Source: JBEISR01 sp044371425 (GTDB lineage Bacteria; Planctomycetota; Planctomycetia; Pirellulales; Pirellulaceae). From it: DNA of 64,000 bases. Below the pieces are notes generated by a model. The model did no database searches and had not been told where the DNA came from. It saw nothing but the letters and a program-made list of their open reading frames with translations. This document shows positions 17,806 through 26,402 of the stretch, piece after piece. The position numbers and the translations under genes were made by a program. The stretch covers positions 1 through 64,000 of the forward strand of contig JBILTR010000007.1 in the NCBI GenBank assembly GCA_044371425.1, given 5' to 3'. Position 1 is the stretch's first letter; every line of letters starts with the position of its first letter.

Positions 17806-18282
17806 ATGATCACAAGCAGGACGACGGCAAGCGACATCGAGTCGGCACAAAGGGATCCAGATCGGTTCTCAAGTCTCCTCGACGAATACCGAGGACTCTG
17901 GACGGCAGCAGCACGGCGAGCGGCTGGATCGCACTGGCAACGCCTCCAGGATGAAGCGATCGCCGGCGCGATGGAGGGTTTCTGGCTGGCTGTGCAACAG
18001 TGGTGCCGTGGGAGTGACTTCACCCGCGACGTATTCGTCGAGTGCTACCGAGCTGCACGGCGACAAGTGCGAGCGACTCTTGGTTCTGGCCGACTGACGA
18101 TCGGCAACGTAGGTGACATCCAGTGCGATCGCCAGATCGACCTGGAGCTATTGGACGATGGAGAACTGGTCAGGCTGTTGGCGAGCGGTGAAACGCTCCG
18201 CAGTGCGGCGACTCTGTTGGGTGAGTCGAGACGATCGATCACCCGCAGGGCCAACAGGATCAGGGCTGAACTGTTGAATTGA
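17806..18282 (+). CDS. sigma-factor-like / HTH protein of the element
   Basis: The 158-residue protein has an N-terminal helical domain that resembles sigma-70 region 2: an acidic LQDEAIAGAMEGFWLAVQQW helix, then FTRDVFVECYRAARRQVR. It has a C-terminal helix-turn-helix (LVRLLASGETLRSAATLLGE, then SRRSITRRANRIRAEL). It starts 34 bases after the integrase. By analogy it may direct transcription of the element's genes or act as a replication or copy-control regulator. The sigma assignment is by pattern only; a plain DNA-binding regulator is the alternative. A strong AAGGAGGG lies just after its stop. Confidence 0.6.
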   Translation: MITSRTTASDIESAQRDPDRFSSLLDEYRGLWTAAARRAAGSHWQRLQDEAIAGAMEGFWLAVQQWCRGSDFTRDVFVECYRAARRQVRATLGSGRLTIGNVGDIQCDRQIDLELLDDGELVRLLASGETLRSAATLLGESRRSITRRANRIRAELLN

Positions 18283-18316
18283 AGGAGGGAGAACATCGTA
18301 TTCGTTCGCCAGTTTC

Positions 18317-18352
18317 GCCTCATCGACTGGACGAACATGGAAACGATGAGGC
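18317..18352 (+). promoter_or_regulatory. 9-bp hairpin before the primase-helicase gene
   Basis: GCCTCATCG (18317-18325) and CGATGAGGC (18344-18352) form a perfect stem around an 18-base loop. It lies between AAGGAGGG (18283 region) and the start of the primase gene. It could control translation or mark a tiny coding frame. No T-run follows, so it is not a typical terminator. Confidence 0.45.
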
Positions 18353-18377
18353 AGCAGTGTAAGTAAGGAAGTTGATT

Positions 18378-20753
18378 ATGGCTGGACCCAATGGACTGGA
18401 TCGATTCGCAGATCGCAACAGTAAGATCCCTCAGGAACTCAAGGATCGGCAACAGTGGGTGACGTGGTGGCCGACCGTTGACGACAAAGGCAGACCTGGC
18501 AAAGGTTTCTCCTCCAAAAACAGCGACCCATCGACCTGGCGAACGTTTGACCAGGTGAAGGACCGGCAGAACATCGCATTCGTCATCGGTGAGCGTGGCG
18601 AATACGTTGGTGTCGATCTCGATGATTGCATCGTCGACGATGAATTCACCGATCAGGCGGCTGAGATCCTCCAGGCGTTCGCGGGCGTGTCGTACGCTGA
18701 AATCTCGCCATCTGGCACCGGTGCGAAACTGCTGATTCGCGGCCAGAAGCCAGACTGGGCTGTCTGTCAGGCTGGAACCTGGCTGGAGTGCTACGGGCAC
18801 AACCGATTCTGGTGCATGACCGGTGACGTCATTGGTGACGACTGGGCGACAATCGGCGACGATGAGGGCCAGGTGGAGTGGCTCTGCCAGAACTGGCTCC
18901 AGAAGGCCCAAAATAGCCCTCCAGAACGCACGGAACCGACCTACAGTGGATCTCACACCATGAGAACCCAGGAGGAACAGGATCGACTCTTTGATCGAGG
19001 ATGTGCCTACGCAGACAACATACCGCCAGCGCAACCAGGTAACCGCGATAACAACCTGTTCAAAATGGCAGGGCATTTGATCGCATTAGTTGGAGCCAAT
19101 GGCGAACGTCTGACGGACCATGAGATCTATTCGATTCTGGTCGATTACGATGAAAGTTGTCCCGAGCCACTTGGCGATGCTGTCGTCAAGCAGAAAATCC
19201 GATCAGCCAGGCAGAACGGAACGCCTCGCGAATTGAAACCGCCCAAGCCGAGCGACTCCAGGTCGGCATCGCAGTCTGGACCAACCACTTGGTCGCCTGA
19301 CGGCAACAGCGACGGCCAAACGATCGCCGAACAACAGGGTGAACTGGTCGAAACAGTAGCCGTGGCCGACTGGGTCCAACAGTACGTCCAGGAGCCAAGC
19401 GAACGGCAGAAAGCGAACCAACGAACATCAGGAGGGAGGATCTCACGCACCCTCATCCTCGACGACATCCCGATTGAAGCAGCACTAGAGGTTCCCTACA
19501 TCATCGAGGACCTGTGGCCGATGGGAATGCCGATGCTTGTCTCTGGTGTGCAAAAATCGGAAAAGACGACCCTGTGCTTGATGATGTGTTTTGACATCCT
19601 CACCGGCGGAAAATTCCTCGACCGATTCCAGGTCGGCCAGAAACCCAGCACCGACCCTGACGACCCGAGCGACGGCTGGCGAGTGCTATTCCTGACCTGC
19701 GAATCAGGGATCAAAACCCTCCGAAAGCGACTGGAATACCTCAAGGACAACCTGGTCCAGCAGATGATCGACGATGGGAGAATCCCGGAGTTTGAGTTGT
19801 CACCCGATGCTGATTTCTGGGAGAACCTTCGATTGTGGGTCGAACCGCTCCAGAAGCGACTGGAGATGAGGGATTACCTCCAGAACCATATCGGGAAGAT
19901 GCTGAAACGGCTGGTAATCAGTGACGAACCTCAGTTGATCACTCGCGAATTCGTCGACTCGCCGGCGCAACAGGAGAGTCTCAGGGCACTGATCGCCAGA
20001 AACCAAAGCGACATCGTCATCCTCGATCCCGAATACCTCCAGTTTGACGCAGAGCGAGCCGACGCTGGCAAATCAGGCATCCTCTATTCTGCCGTCACCC
20101 ATGCTTGCGCCCAAGAGGGAGCGACTCTGGCGATCGTCGCGCACAACAAAACGCCGACCAGCGACAATCCTCAAAGGGATTTTGTGACCCTCAGGGATGT
20201 GGCATTTACCGGCCTGAGGCAGTTCGCGAGGGCCTGGTTTCTCGTTGCCAGAGAAAGTGATTTCAACCCTTACGAAGGAAATCACCGTCTCCTGTTGACG
20301 ACTGGTAACAGCGATGGAGGATCCGACCGTCTCTACGTTGAGCTGCATGAAACCAAAACCAGTCTCCGTCTGACCAGGGTATTAACCGAGCCGGAATGGA
20401 AGGCAGAAAAGGATCAGCAGAAGCAGGAGCGAGCAAAGGAGCGAGAACTGGAAGCCGACGCCAAACGCCTCGCACGTCTCCCGGTCCTCTGTCAGATCAT
20501 CGAAGCCGATCCCAGGATCGCCAGGTCAAAAATTCTCGATCGATACAATGCCGACCGTAGCGTCGGTATCGGTGACGACACCCTCCAGGGCGATCTCGAT
20601 AAACTCCTGGACGATGGGAGGATCCAGGTTGTCAAAAAGGGTGCGCGTAAATTCTACGCTCCAGTGGGATGGATCGATCCCGAGTCGGCCGAAGGCACTG
20701 AGGAACCAGAAGCCGAACAACCGCCAAAACCTAGTCGGCGACGGCCAAAATAG
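18378..20753 (+). CDS. primase-polymerase / RepA-like helicase fusion
   Basis: The 791-residue protein starts at ATG 18378, six bases after AAGGAAG (a TTG six bases earlier is less likely). The N-terminal domain resembles prim-pol proteins: VGVDLDDC near residue 78 (metal-binding acidic pair), ISPSGTGAKLLIRG near 112, and FWCMTGD near 145. A middle linker is followed by a RecA/AAA_25-like ATPase domain from about residue 365. Its Walker A, VSGVQKSEKTTL, has Glu in place of the last Gly of GKT, as in planctomycete RepA-like ATPases with a GxxKxxKT pattern; Walker B is SDIVILDPEYL. The C-terminal 80 residues are charged with a winged-helix-like end. It probably initiates replication of the excised element. 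Confidence 0.78.
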   Translation: MAGPNGLDRFADRNSKIPQELKDRQQWVTWWPTVDDKGRPGKGFSSKNSDPSTWRTFDQVKDRQNIAFVIGERGEYVGVDLDDCIVDDEFTDQAAEILQAFAGVSYAEISPSGTGAKLLIRGQKPDWAVCQAGTWLECYGHNRFWCMTGDVIGDDWATIGDDEGQVEWLCQNWLQKAQNSPPERTEPTYSGSHTMRTQEEQDRLFDRGCAYADNIPPAQPGNRDNNLFKMAGHLIALVGANGERLTDHEIYSILVDYDESCPEPLGDAVVKQKIRSARQNGTPRELKPPKPSDSRSASQSGPTTWSPDGNSDGQTIAEQQGELVETVAVADWVQQYVQEPSERQKANQRTSGGRISRTLILDDIPIEAALEVPYIIEDLWPMGMPMLVSGVQKSEKTTLCLMMCFDILTGGKFLDRFQVGQKPSTDPDDPSDGWRVLFLTCESGIKTLRKRLEYLKDNLVQQMIDDGRIPEFELSPDADFWENLRLWVEPLQKRLEMRDYLQNHIGKMLKRLVISDEPQLITREFVDSPAQQESLRALIARNQSDIVILDPEYLQFDAERADAGKSGILYSAVTHACAQEGATLAIVAHNKTPTSDNPQRDFVTLRDVAFTGLRQFARAWFLVARESDFNPYEGNHRLLLTTGNSDGGSDRLYVELHETKTSLRLTRVLTEPEWKAEKDQQKQERAKERELEADAKRLARLPVLCQIIEADPRIARSKILDRYNADRSVGIGDDTLQGDLDKLLDDGRIQVVKKGARKFYAPVGWIDPESAEGTEEPEAEQPPKPSRRRPK

Positions 20754-21050
20754 GGTACGTCTGAGACGCGGGAAAAATTTTCCTCCTCACCCACACCCTA
20801 CAGGAGGAAAGAAGAAAAGTAGATTCTCCTATTGGCATGTGGTCAGGACCAGAGGCCAGAGGCCCTCTGGTCGCTACCCGCTGCGCCCTTGTGGGCTGGC
20901 TGTCGCTCCCGGTCCCTGGACCCTGTCACCTGAACCACGGCGACCGGGAGGAATTGTCCAGATCGATGATTTTTCTGAACCGATCCGGCGAGGTTCCATG
21001 GCATTCATTGTGGGAGATCACCAACACCATCGAATTGAGGCAGGATCACC
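20754..21050. other. non-coding gap in the element with two hairpins
   Basis: A 9-bp inverted repeat, TTTCCTCCT (20779-20787) with AGGAGGAAA (20802-20810), has a 14-base loop. On the minus strand it is followed by a T-run, so it could terminate leftward transcription. A second palindrome, GACCAGAGG with CCTCTGGTC, lies near 20848-20873. No gene is convincing here. Confidence 0.4.
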
Positions 21051-21620
21051 ATGCTGAACCGATACCCGAACCTCACTTGGGCCAGCGACAAACTGCGACG
21101 CCAGGTCGCCAAGATCGATCAGTTGGCGACTGCTGCCGAGTCGAGCCAAGCAGATCTCAAGCAGAATGCCGACCGGATCAGATCAGCCAGCGATCCTCTC
21201 ACGTGGTCCAGCCAACACCTCCAGAGCCAGAGGGCGAAGCGATTCGACGATGGGATCGCCAGCCTCAGGGCAGAAAAGAAGCTGCTTGAGAACCTCCTGT
21301 CGGTCGGCGAGTCGCTCATCGATGAGGGAGCCAAAGCGATGCAAGAGGCAGAGCGAAACCTGGAGGATACCGGCAACCGTTTGACTACCGAGCTGCTGCG
21401 GATCGCAGGAGTCGACGCCAACACGCTGGAACCTCAGTTGCTAGTACGCTACCAACACCAAGCCCGAACGCTCCCGAATTACGGCGCGGCTGTTGCTGCC
21501 GTCGAGCAGATCAAAGCAGACGTTGAGAACATCCGACGCATCCACCGCGAAGCAAAAGCCAGGTTCCTCCAGGTCGACGACGTTGCCAGGTCGATGATCA
21601 CCCAGGAGCTAGGCATCTGA
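21051..21620 (+). CDS. coiled-coil protein of the element, unknown function
   Basis: The 189-residue protein is almost entirely predicted helix with heptad-like patterns: residues 10-45, 60-105 (RAEKKLLENLLSVGESL), and 135-180. It is rich in Ala, Glu, Gln and Arg, and has no signal peptide or membrane segment. Its codon use matches the other genes of the element. I recognise no family. Candidate roles in such elements include replication accessory, DNA packaging or interference proteins, but nothing seen here selects one. A purine-rich GAGGCAGGA lies just before the ATG. Confidence 0.6.
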   Translation: MLNRYPNLTWASDKLRRQVAKIDQLATAAESSQADLKQNADRIRSASDPLTWSSQHLQSQRAKRFDDGIASLRAEKKLLENLLSVGESLIDEGAKAMQEAERNLEDTGNRLTTELLRIAGVDANTLEPQLLVRYQHQARTLPNYGAAVAAVEQIKADVENIRRIHREAKARFLQVDDVARSMITQELGI

Positions 21621-22647
21621 ACCACTGCTAAGGGATCGGTGGACTCCTCGCCACTGGTCCCTGTTCCCGGTTCCCTCTGCCGATTAGCCATACGGTGGAG
21701 GGAGCCGGTTTCGTACACCGCCAACAACCTCGATCGCTGCATCGGCCGGACTGCTCCAAAACCGGCAGTCTGGCCAGGTTCGGTTCCTCCTGTCCCTGTT
21801 GATCACTTCTCCATCGATAGGGCAGGAGGAGCCGGATCACCTCCATGGGAACGCGACGCCTGGTCGACATTGGCATAGGCGAGGGCGAGAACAGACCTTT
21901 TATCAAAAGTTGATAAAAAGTCCGATCAGTTTCATGACAACCGGCAAGAACTAGCCAAAAGTGCGACCGCGACTCCACGTCCAATAGGATCGATTCTGAC
22001 GCATCGCGACGCCTGGACGACATCTCAATCGATCGCAACCGCCAGAACGCGTCAGACGCGACGCCAGAGGCATCCAGCGACGCCTGGACGGGTCCCGAGT
22101 CACCCTGTTGGGCTGTGGGTCCTTCCTGGCGATCTCGCAGGCTCCCTCGCACTGAGACACCAAACGTTAGCGGAAATTTAGTTCTTGCGTTTCTCCGCCA
22201 GGTCGATCGATCCCATCGGCAGCAGTGACGGCGAGTCGATCAGTTTGGATCACACCCGAGCGACATGGGAGATCACCTGGACCCTCGCTCCATGATGCTG
22301 GCCAGCCTCGCCGAGTCGGTCGATCCCATCGCAACCGGTCGACCTGCCGATCGCATTCCTGACAACCTCGACAACCGCGTCGGGAAAAATCCCGCGACTC
22401 CGCAGCACGACGACGACATCCAGGTCAGTGGGTCACAAGCGACTCAGTGGATCAGGCTGGCCGATCGACGCATCCAGCAACATCATCGTCGGTGAGAACC
22501 CATGGGAACGACCGACCGATCGATCGCCATGGTGCCGACGCGAGGAACGGTTTCGGGAACCGATTTGCTCCAGCGATTGATCCGAGCAATTTGCTCCAGA
22601 ATCGATCCAGAGCCAAAGTGCGTTTTACCCAAGGAAAATAAGGGCCA
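21621..22647. other. 1-kb non-coding right end of the element, possible origin region
   Basis: No convincing gene. It holds an A/T-rich perfect inverted repeat, TTTTATCAA (21898-21906) and TTGATAAAA (21910-21918), with an AAG spacer, which stands out from G+C-rich surroundings. It also holds three exact copies of GCGACGCCTGG at 21853, 22006 and 22077, with a shorter copy at 22058. Direct repeats beside an A/T-rich palindrome are what a replication origin or an excision-protein site can look like, but this is inference. Confidence 0.4.
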
Positions 22648-22727
<80 letters not shown>

Positions 22728-22963
22728 ATAGGATTGGCAAAGCTGCCAAAGATGTCCCCCCTGAAGCTCGATCCACCACCCCACCGATCAGACGTGATCG
22801 ATCCCCCTGCTCGGTCTGTGGCTCTTCAGACGGAACGCTTCATCAGCGATGCGTCATCCCGGATCTCATAATTTACCTTGCATTTCCTGGCTTCGCAACG
22901 CAAGAGCCCGTTAGCTTACCGCAAATCCATCTTCCTGCCGTCGAACCGATGAAGCTTTCTTCA

Positions 22964-23746
22964 TCAAAATGATCTGCCGCGATTGGGAACTTCAAATCGC
23001 GTGTCCGGTGCGCCTGATCCCGGTGTGGAATCTTCGTTCACCGTAGGCGGCACATCGACTGGTCGGTAGCTGTTTCCGGGGGTAACGTTCAGCACCGGCG
23101 CGCTGGGAGGTGGCATCCAGAACGGCGCTGCGGTGGGTGTGCCCGAGGGGAGGACGGGTGAGCCAGGAAAGAGTGGTCCGGTCGACCAAGCGGGGGGGGG
23201 CGGCAGCACCTGCCCAGGCAACTGACTCATGGTCCCCTCGGGTGGCAACGTCGGGTCGCGGTAGGGGCCAGGACCAGCGGGCCAAGTATAACTGCCGCTG
23301 ATGGCAGTCGGTGGCGCACCGACCGCCAACCCCTGCTGCGCCTGCAGTCGCAACGCTTCCGCCGATCCCAACAGTGTCTCCGGCGCCACCACCGGTTCCG
23401 GCGTCAACTCCACGTCCAGAATTCGTTCGTCCCGCACCTCAAACGGCCAAACCGATTCGGCAAAAAAATCGATCCCCGGCCATTGGTACCAAGGTGGCCG
23501 AAACGTCCTCAAAAACGACTCGGTCTTGTACCCATCCTTCACGATCTCAATGTGACGCGTCCCATAGTAGGTGAAGTAATCGGATACGGGAGTCAGCCCA
23601 ATCGGCTGGCGATCGACGTAGACCTTTGCACCCGGTTGACTGGTACGCACCGTCAGACGCCGACGAACACAGCCGGAAAGCATCGTAAAAGCAAACGACG
23701 CCAGCACCAACCATCGCAAAAGGCTCGATTTCCGTTTCCCATCCAT
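22964..23746 (-). CDS. PEGA-domain lipoprotein
   Basis: The start at ATG 23746 has AAGGAG eight bases upstream and gives 260 residues; the longer frame to 24073 is not supported. The signal ends in a lipobox (TMLSGC, Cys near residue 25). A PEGA domain follows (LTVRTSQPGAKVYVDRQPIG, then HIEIVKDGYKTE), as in surface lipoproteins where PEGA repeats form beta sandwiches. The C-terminal half is Pro/Gly/Thr-rich and probably disordered. Planctomycetes have many small PEGA lipoproteins of unknown role. It is divergent from the Tyr-rich gene at 24300. Confidence 0.85.
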   Translation of the reverse strand: MDGKRKSSLLRWLVLASFAFTMLSGCVRRRLTVRTSQPGAKVYVDRQPIGLTPVSDYFTYYGTRHIEIVKDGYKTESFLRTFRPPWYQWPGIDFFAESVWPFEVRDERILDVELTPEPVVAPETLLGSAEALRLQAQQGLAVGAPPTAISGSYTWPAGPGPYRDPTLPPEGTMSQLPGQVLPPPPAWSTGPLFPGSPVLPSGTPTAAPFWMPPPSAPVLNVTPGNSYRPVDVPPTVNEDSTPGSGAPDTRFEVPNRGRSF

Positions 23747-24299
23747 CGATCGACTCCTTTGGGCTTGGCGCTCGAGCGATTTCTGGCTGGATGCGTTGGC
23801 CAGGAACCCCCACGCGCACACACCAACTCGAGTGACGAAAGCGGCGGGAGTATAGAAGTGCCTACAGGAGGATCCAAGAGCATTTTGCCGTGGGCCGCAG
23901 GGAGCCACCCCTCGAAGCGTCGGCTTGATGGTCGCAGCAACCACGCAATGCATCGCTCCCTTTCGCCGGTGCGGAACAGGCCAACATCTGGAAACAAGCA
24001 GCCTCTTCCGATCGCGCCCCCGACTCCCGCTGATCGCTTGCCCCAACAGTCCATTCCGCGTTTCTTGTCCCACGACGGTGCGTCAGCAAATGCTAGCAAG
24101 TGTGAGAAAAGCGACTCACCGAGGTTTTTCTGAACTTGGACGGCGAACGTGTCGATAAGTTCGATGGTGTGGGACTGGAAGTGTCGCAGGGATCGCGACA
24201 CCCCCGCATCGAACCTGTTTCCGACATGGCTGGCCCAAGTCCTCCCAAGGACCCTGCGGCGGCGGTCATGCGAACGAGTAACCGAAGGGATGGAACCTC
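23747..24299. other. divergent intergenic region
   Basis: About 550 bases between the PEGA lipoprotein and the Tyr-rich gene. Overlapping open frames on both strands have no ribosome sites and look like shadows. A 7-bp hairpin (GTGTCGC 24181-24187 with GCGACAC 24195-24201) lies about 100 bases before the Tyr-rich gene and might belong to its leader. Confidence 0.45.
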
Positions 24300-24629
24300 A
24301 TGATCCGTCGTGCCGTGATTGGAATCTGCTGCGGATTGTTCGTGGCCCTCGCCTGCACCTCCGACGCTTCGGCACAGCAGGCCCGAGCCTTCGGTCAGTC
24401 TTGGGGCGGGGAAGCGAGCAATCGCGATTATTCGCGATTCAACTACTACCCTTACGTCTACTACCCTCAGAACTTCTGGGGCAACGACTACTACAAGAGC
24501 AGCGATAGCCTCTACTATCGCTATCCACCCGAAATGCAAATCCCGGTCTACAACCGCAAGTGGTACAACTACTACCCACGACCACGGCGTTACCACTCCG
24601 GTCATCACTTCCTGACCGACGTCTTCTAA
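24300..24629 (+). CDS. small Tyr-rich exported protein
   Basis: The 109-residue protein has a clear signal peptide (residues 1-25, cleavage after ASA). The mature part is strikingly rich in Tyr, Asn and Arg: YYPYVYYPQNFWGNDYY, SLYYRYPPEMQIPVYNRKWY and a short His-containing tail. I recall similar short proteins conserved in Pirellulales, sometimes carrying an unsupported calmodulin-binding label. No catalytic motif is present, so a structural or matrix role is the simplest guess. It is transcribed alone and ends at a strong terminator, which suggests high expression. Confidence 0.8.
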   Translation: MIRRAVIGICCGLFVALACTSDASAQQARAFGQSWGGEASNRDYSRFNYYPYVYYPQNFWGNDYYKSSDSLYYRYPPEMQIPVYNRKWYNYYPRPRRYHSGHHFLTDVF

Positions 24630-24674
24630 ATCGTCGCGGACACGCGAACGCGAATAGAAAATCCAAAACCTCAG

Positions 24675-24708
24675 ACACCCCGTCCGAACCGACGGGGTGT
24701 TCGGCTTT
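24675..24708 (+). terminator. Rho-independent terminator after the Tyr-rich gene
   Basis: ACACCCCGTC (24675-24684) and GACGGGGTGT (24691-24700) form a perfect 10-bp stem with a six-base loop, followed by TCGGCTTTT. It lies 45 bases after the stop codon. Confidence 0.88.
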
Positions 24709-24739
24709 TGCAGTGACCCAGCAACCAGAAGCTCAGGGG

Positions 24740-25227
24740 ACTGGACGTCGATCCGGTGGCTACCAGAAGCGTGTTCGCGCAATGAACATCCACCATCTGG
24801 CGATGGTGGCTACCAGAAGCGTGTTCGCGCAATGGACATCCACCATCTAGCGATGGTGGCTACTGGGAGCGTGTTCGCGCGATGAACATCCACCATCTGG
24901 CGATGGTGGCTACCAAGAGCATGTTCGCGCGATGAACATCCACCATCTGGCGATGGTGGCTACTGGGTTCTGGTAGGGTGTGTGAGCCGGTCGTCGGTCC
25001 TTCGACGCCGTGACGGCGACATTGTGCGATCGACGAAAATCGCCGACTGGTGAAACCATCGCGACCGCGAACACACCAGGACCAAGGGTTCATACAAAAC
25101 CGTCCACCATCTGGCGATGGTGGCTACTGGGAGCGCGGTCGCGCGATGAACATCCACCATCTGGCGATGGTGGCTACCAAGAGCGTGTTCGCGCAATGAA
25201 CATCCACCATCTGGCGATGGTGGCTAC
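24740..25227 (+). repeat. composite repeat C: 50-bp periodic hairpin array with embedded 138-bp element
   Basis: Hairpin units (stem CCACCATC, loop TGGC or TAGC, stem GATGGTGG, foot CTAC) start at 24790, 24840, 24890 and 24940, then at 25104, 25154 and 25204: exactly 50 bp apart within each block. The spacers between hairpins are nearly identical (a GCGTGTTCGCGC core), so whole 50-bp units are duplicated. The long element occupies 24964-25103. A degenerate unit without its left half precedes the array near 24750. It lies between convergent genes. Confidence 0.93.
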
Positions 25228-25269
25228 GGTGTCTTGCCCCACTGCTCACCAGATTGTCCGATGGACAAA

Positions 25270-25977
25270 TCAAACCTTCGGTAGCAGCGCCAGTACGTTA
25301 TTGCTGGGACGGGGGATGACGTGAGCGGCGATCAGTTTGCCGAGCGTACCGGCCTTGGCACCTGCGACATCGATCGCGGTCTTGACGGCCGCCACGTCGC
25401 CCCGAATCACCACGGTGATGTAGCCACCACCCAATTTCTCCTTGGCAACCACCTCGACGTTGGCCGCTTTGCAGGCGCTGTCCACGGCTTCAAAGACCGC
25501 GGTGAATCCCTGGGTTTCAATGAATCCAAGAGCTTGTGCTTGATAGTCCGACATGGGTTTCCCTTCACTGGCTTCGGAGACGGAACTGGTTTTTTTGGAT
25601 CGACTGGCCGATGGCTTCGCCGCCACCGACCCTTCGTTTGACGATTGGCTTGAAAAAGGACCAAGCACCACGGCCTGCTGTAGGAGCGGGCTGATTTCCT
25701 GACGGCTGAGGATCCCATGCTCCCAGGCATCCTGGTCGACTCGGGGAATGACCGTGGTGATGACCTTGACCCCAAACGACTCTGCTGCCGCCTGACCGGC
25801 ATCGATCGCGGCCTGCACCGCCGCTGGCTCCCCACCGACCTTCACTACCACCCCGAGGAAATCGTTGATTTCCGCCTGAAGCAGCGTGATCGAGGCAGAT
25901 TTCTCCATCGCATCCAGGGCAACCATGGCGGGAGTGAATCCCGTCACCTCCAACACCCCCAACGCTTGGTCCATCAT
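25270..25977 (-). CDS. double-domain bacterial microcompartment shell protein
   Basis: The 235-residue protein has two BMC (Pfam00936) domains, at about residues 4-80 (ALGVLEVTGFTPAMVALDAM) and 148-228 (ALGFIETQGFTAVFEAVDSA, GGGYITVVIRGDVAAVKTAI). They are joined by an approximately 60-residue Ser/Lys-rich linker. Classic BMC-T proteins have almost no linker. The second domain begins with its own Met142 (25554), which has GAAGGGA upstream, so a separate single-domain product is possible. BMC proteins form hexagonal shell tiles around enzymes; in planctomycetes the known compartment degrades fucose and rhamnose. No enzyme, pentamer or other shell gene is near. AAAGGAG supports the start. Confidence 0.92.
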   Translation of the reverse strand: MMDQALGVLEVTGFTPAMVALDAMEKSASITLLQAEINDFLGVVVKVGGEPAAVQAAIDAGQAAAESFGVKVITTVIPRVDQDAWEHGILSRQEISPLLQQAVVLGPFSSQSSNEGSVAAKPSASRSKKTSSVSEASEGKPMSDYQAQALGFIETQGFTAVFEAVDSACKAANVEVVAKEKLGGGYITVVIRGDVAAVKTAIDVAGAKAGTLGKLIAAHVIPRPSNNVLALLPKV

Positions 25978-26402
25978 CCTGCTGACTCCTTTGGGCCTAC
26001 CCCTGGGCCGTTCGGCAGAACATTCCTGTCGCTCTCAGCACGCCAAGAACTGCCGCCTCCCCTTTGCTTCCAACCACCACGTCCGATCTTAATCGGACCT
26101 TCCCTAGATGCATTAGGCACATCTTTCCTGGGCTCGCCATTTTAACTCGAAAGATTCCGTTTGTAACGATGGGGACGATTGGTCCGGCGTCGTCAGGCGC
26201 CGGTGGGCCATCTTGTATGTGTGCCAACACCGGGCAATGGATAGGAGCAATGCAAAAAGGGTGCGGACTCCACCGCCTGGCGGCGGTGGCTACCAAAGAG
26301 GCAGGGGGCTACCAAAGAGGCGGGGGGCGATTGGGTCCTTTTCGCGAGCCGACGCGTAGGAACATCGCGCCCGATGCCCAAGCGAAAAAGCCCCGCGATG
26401 CA
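25978..26402. other. intergenic region upstream of the BMC gene
   Basis: About 425 bases between the BMC start and the end of the RND pump gene. It should contain the BMC promoter. Hairpin unit D lies at 26270-26293, followed by two copies of a GGCTACCAAAGAGGC-like sequence (26288-26323). Nothing else is recognisable. Confidence 0.45.
26270..26293 (+). repeat. REP-like hairpin D (all-GC stem variant)
   Basis: Stem CCACCGCC, loop TGGC, stem GGCGGTGG, foot CTAC. Compared with the common ATC/GAT form, the inner three base pairs are GCC/GGC: both arms changed together, so pairing is kept. Confidence 0.85.

Noticed and set aside
22265..22495. 76-codon frame in the island's right end
   Set aside because: No ribosome site, composition like non-coding DNA, and overlapping frames of similar length on both strands.
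23747..24073. longer start for the PEGA lipoprotein
   Set aside because: The lipobox signal begins at 23746 with AAGGAG in place; the longer N terminus has no signal character.
24790..25227. CRISPR array at 50-bp period
   Set aside because: The spacers are nearly identical and part of the repeated unit, the hairpin unit is not a CRISPR repeat, and no cas gene is near.
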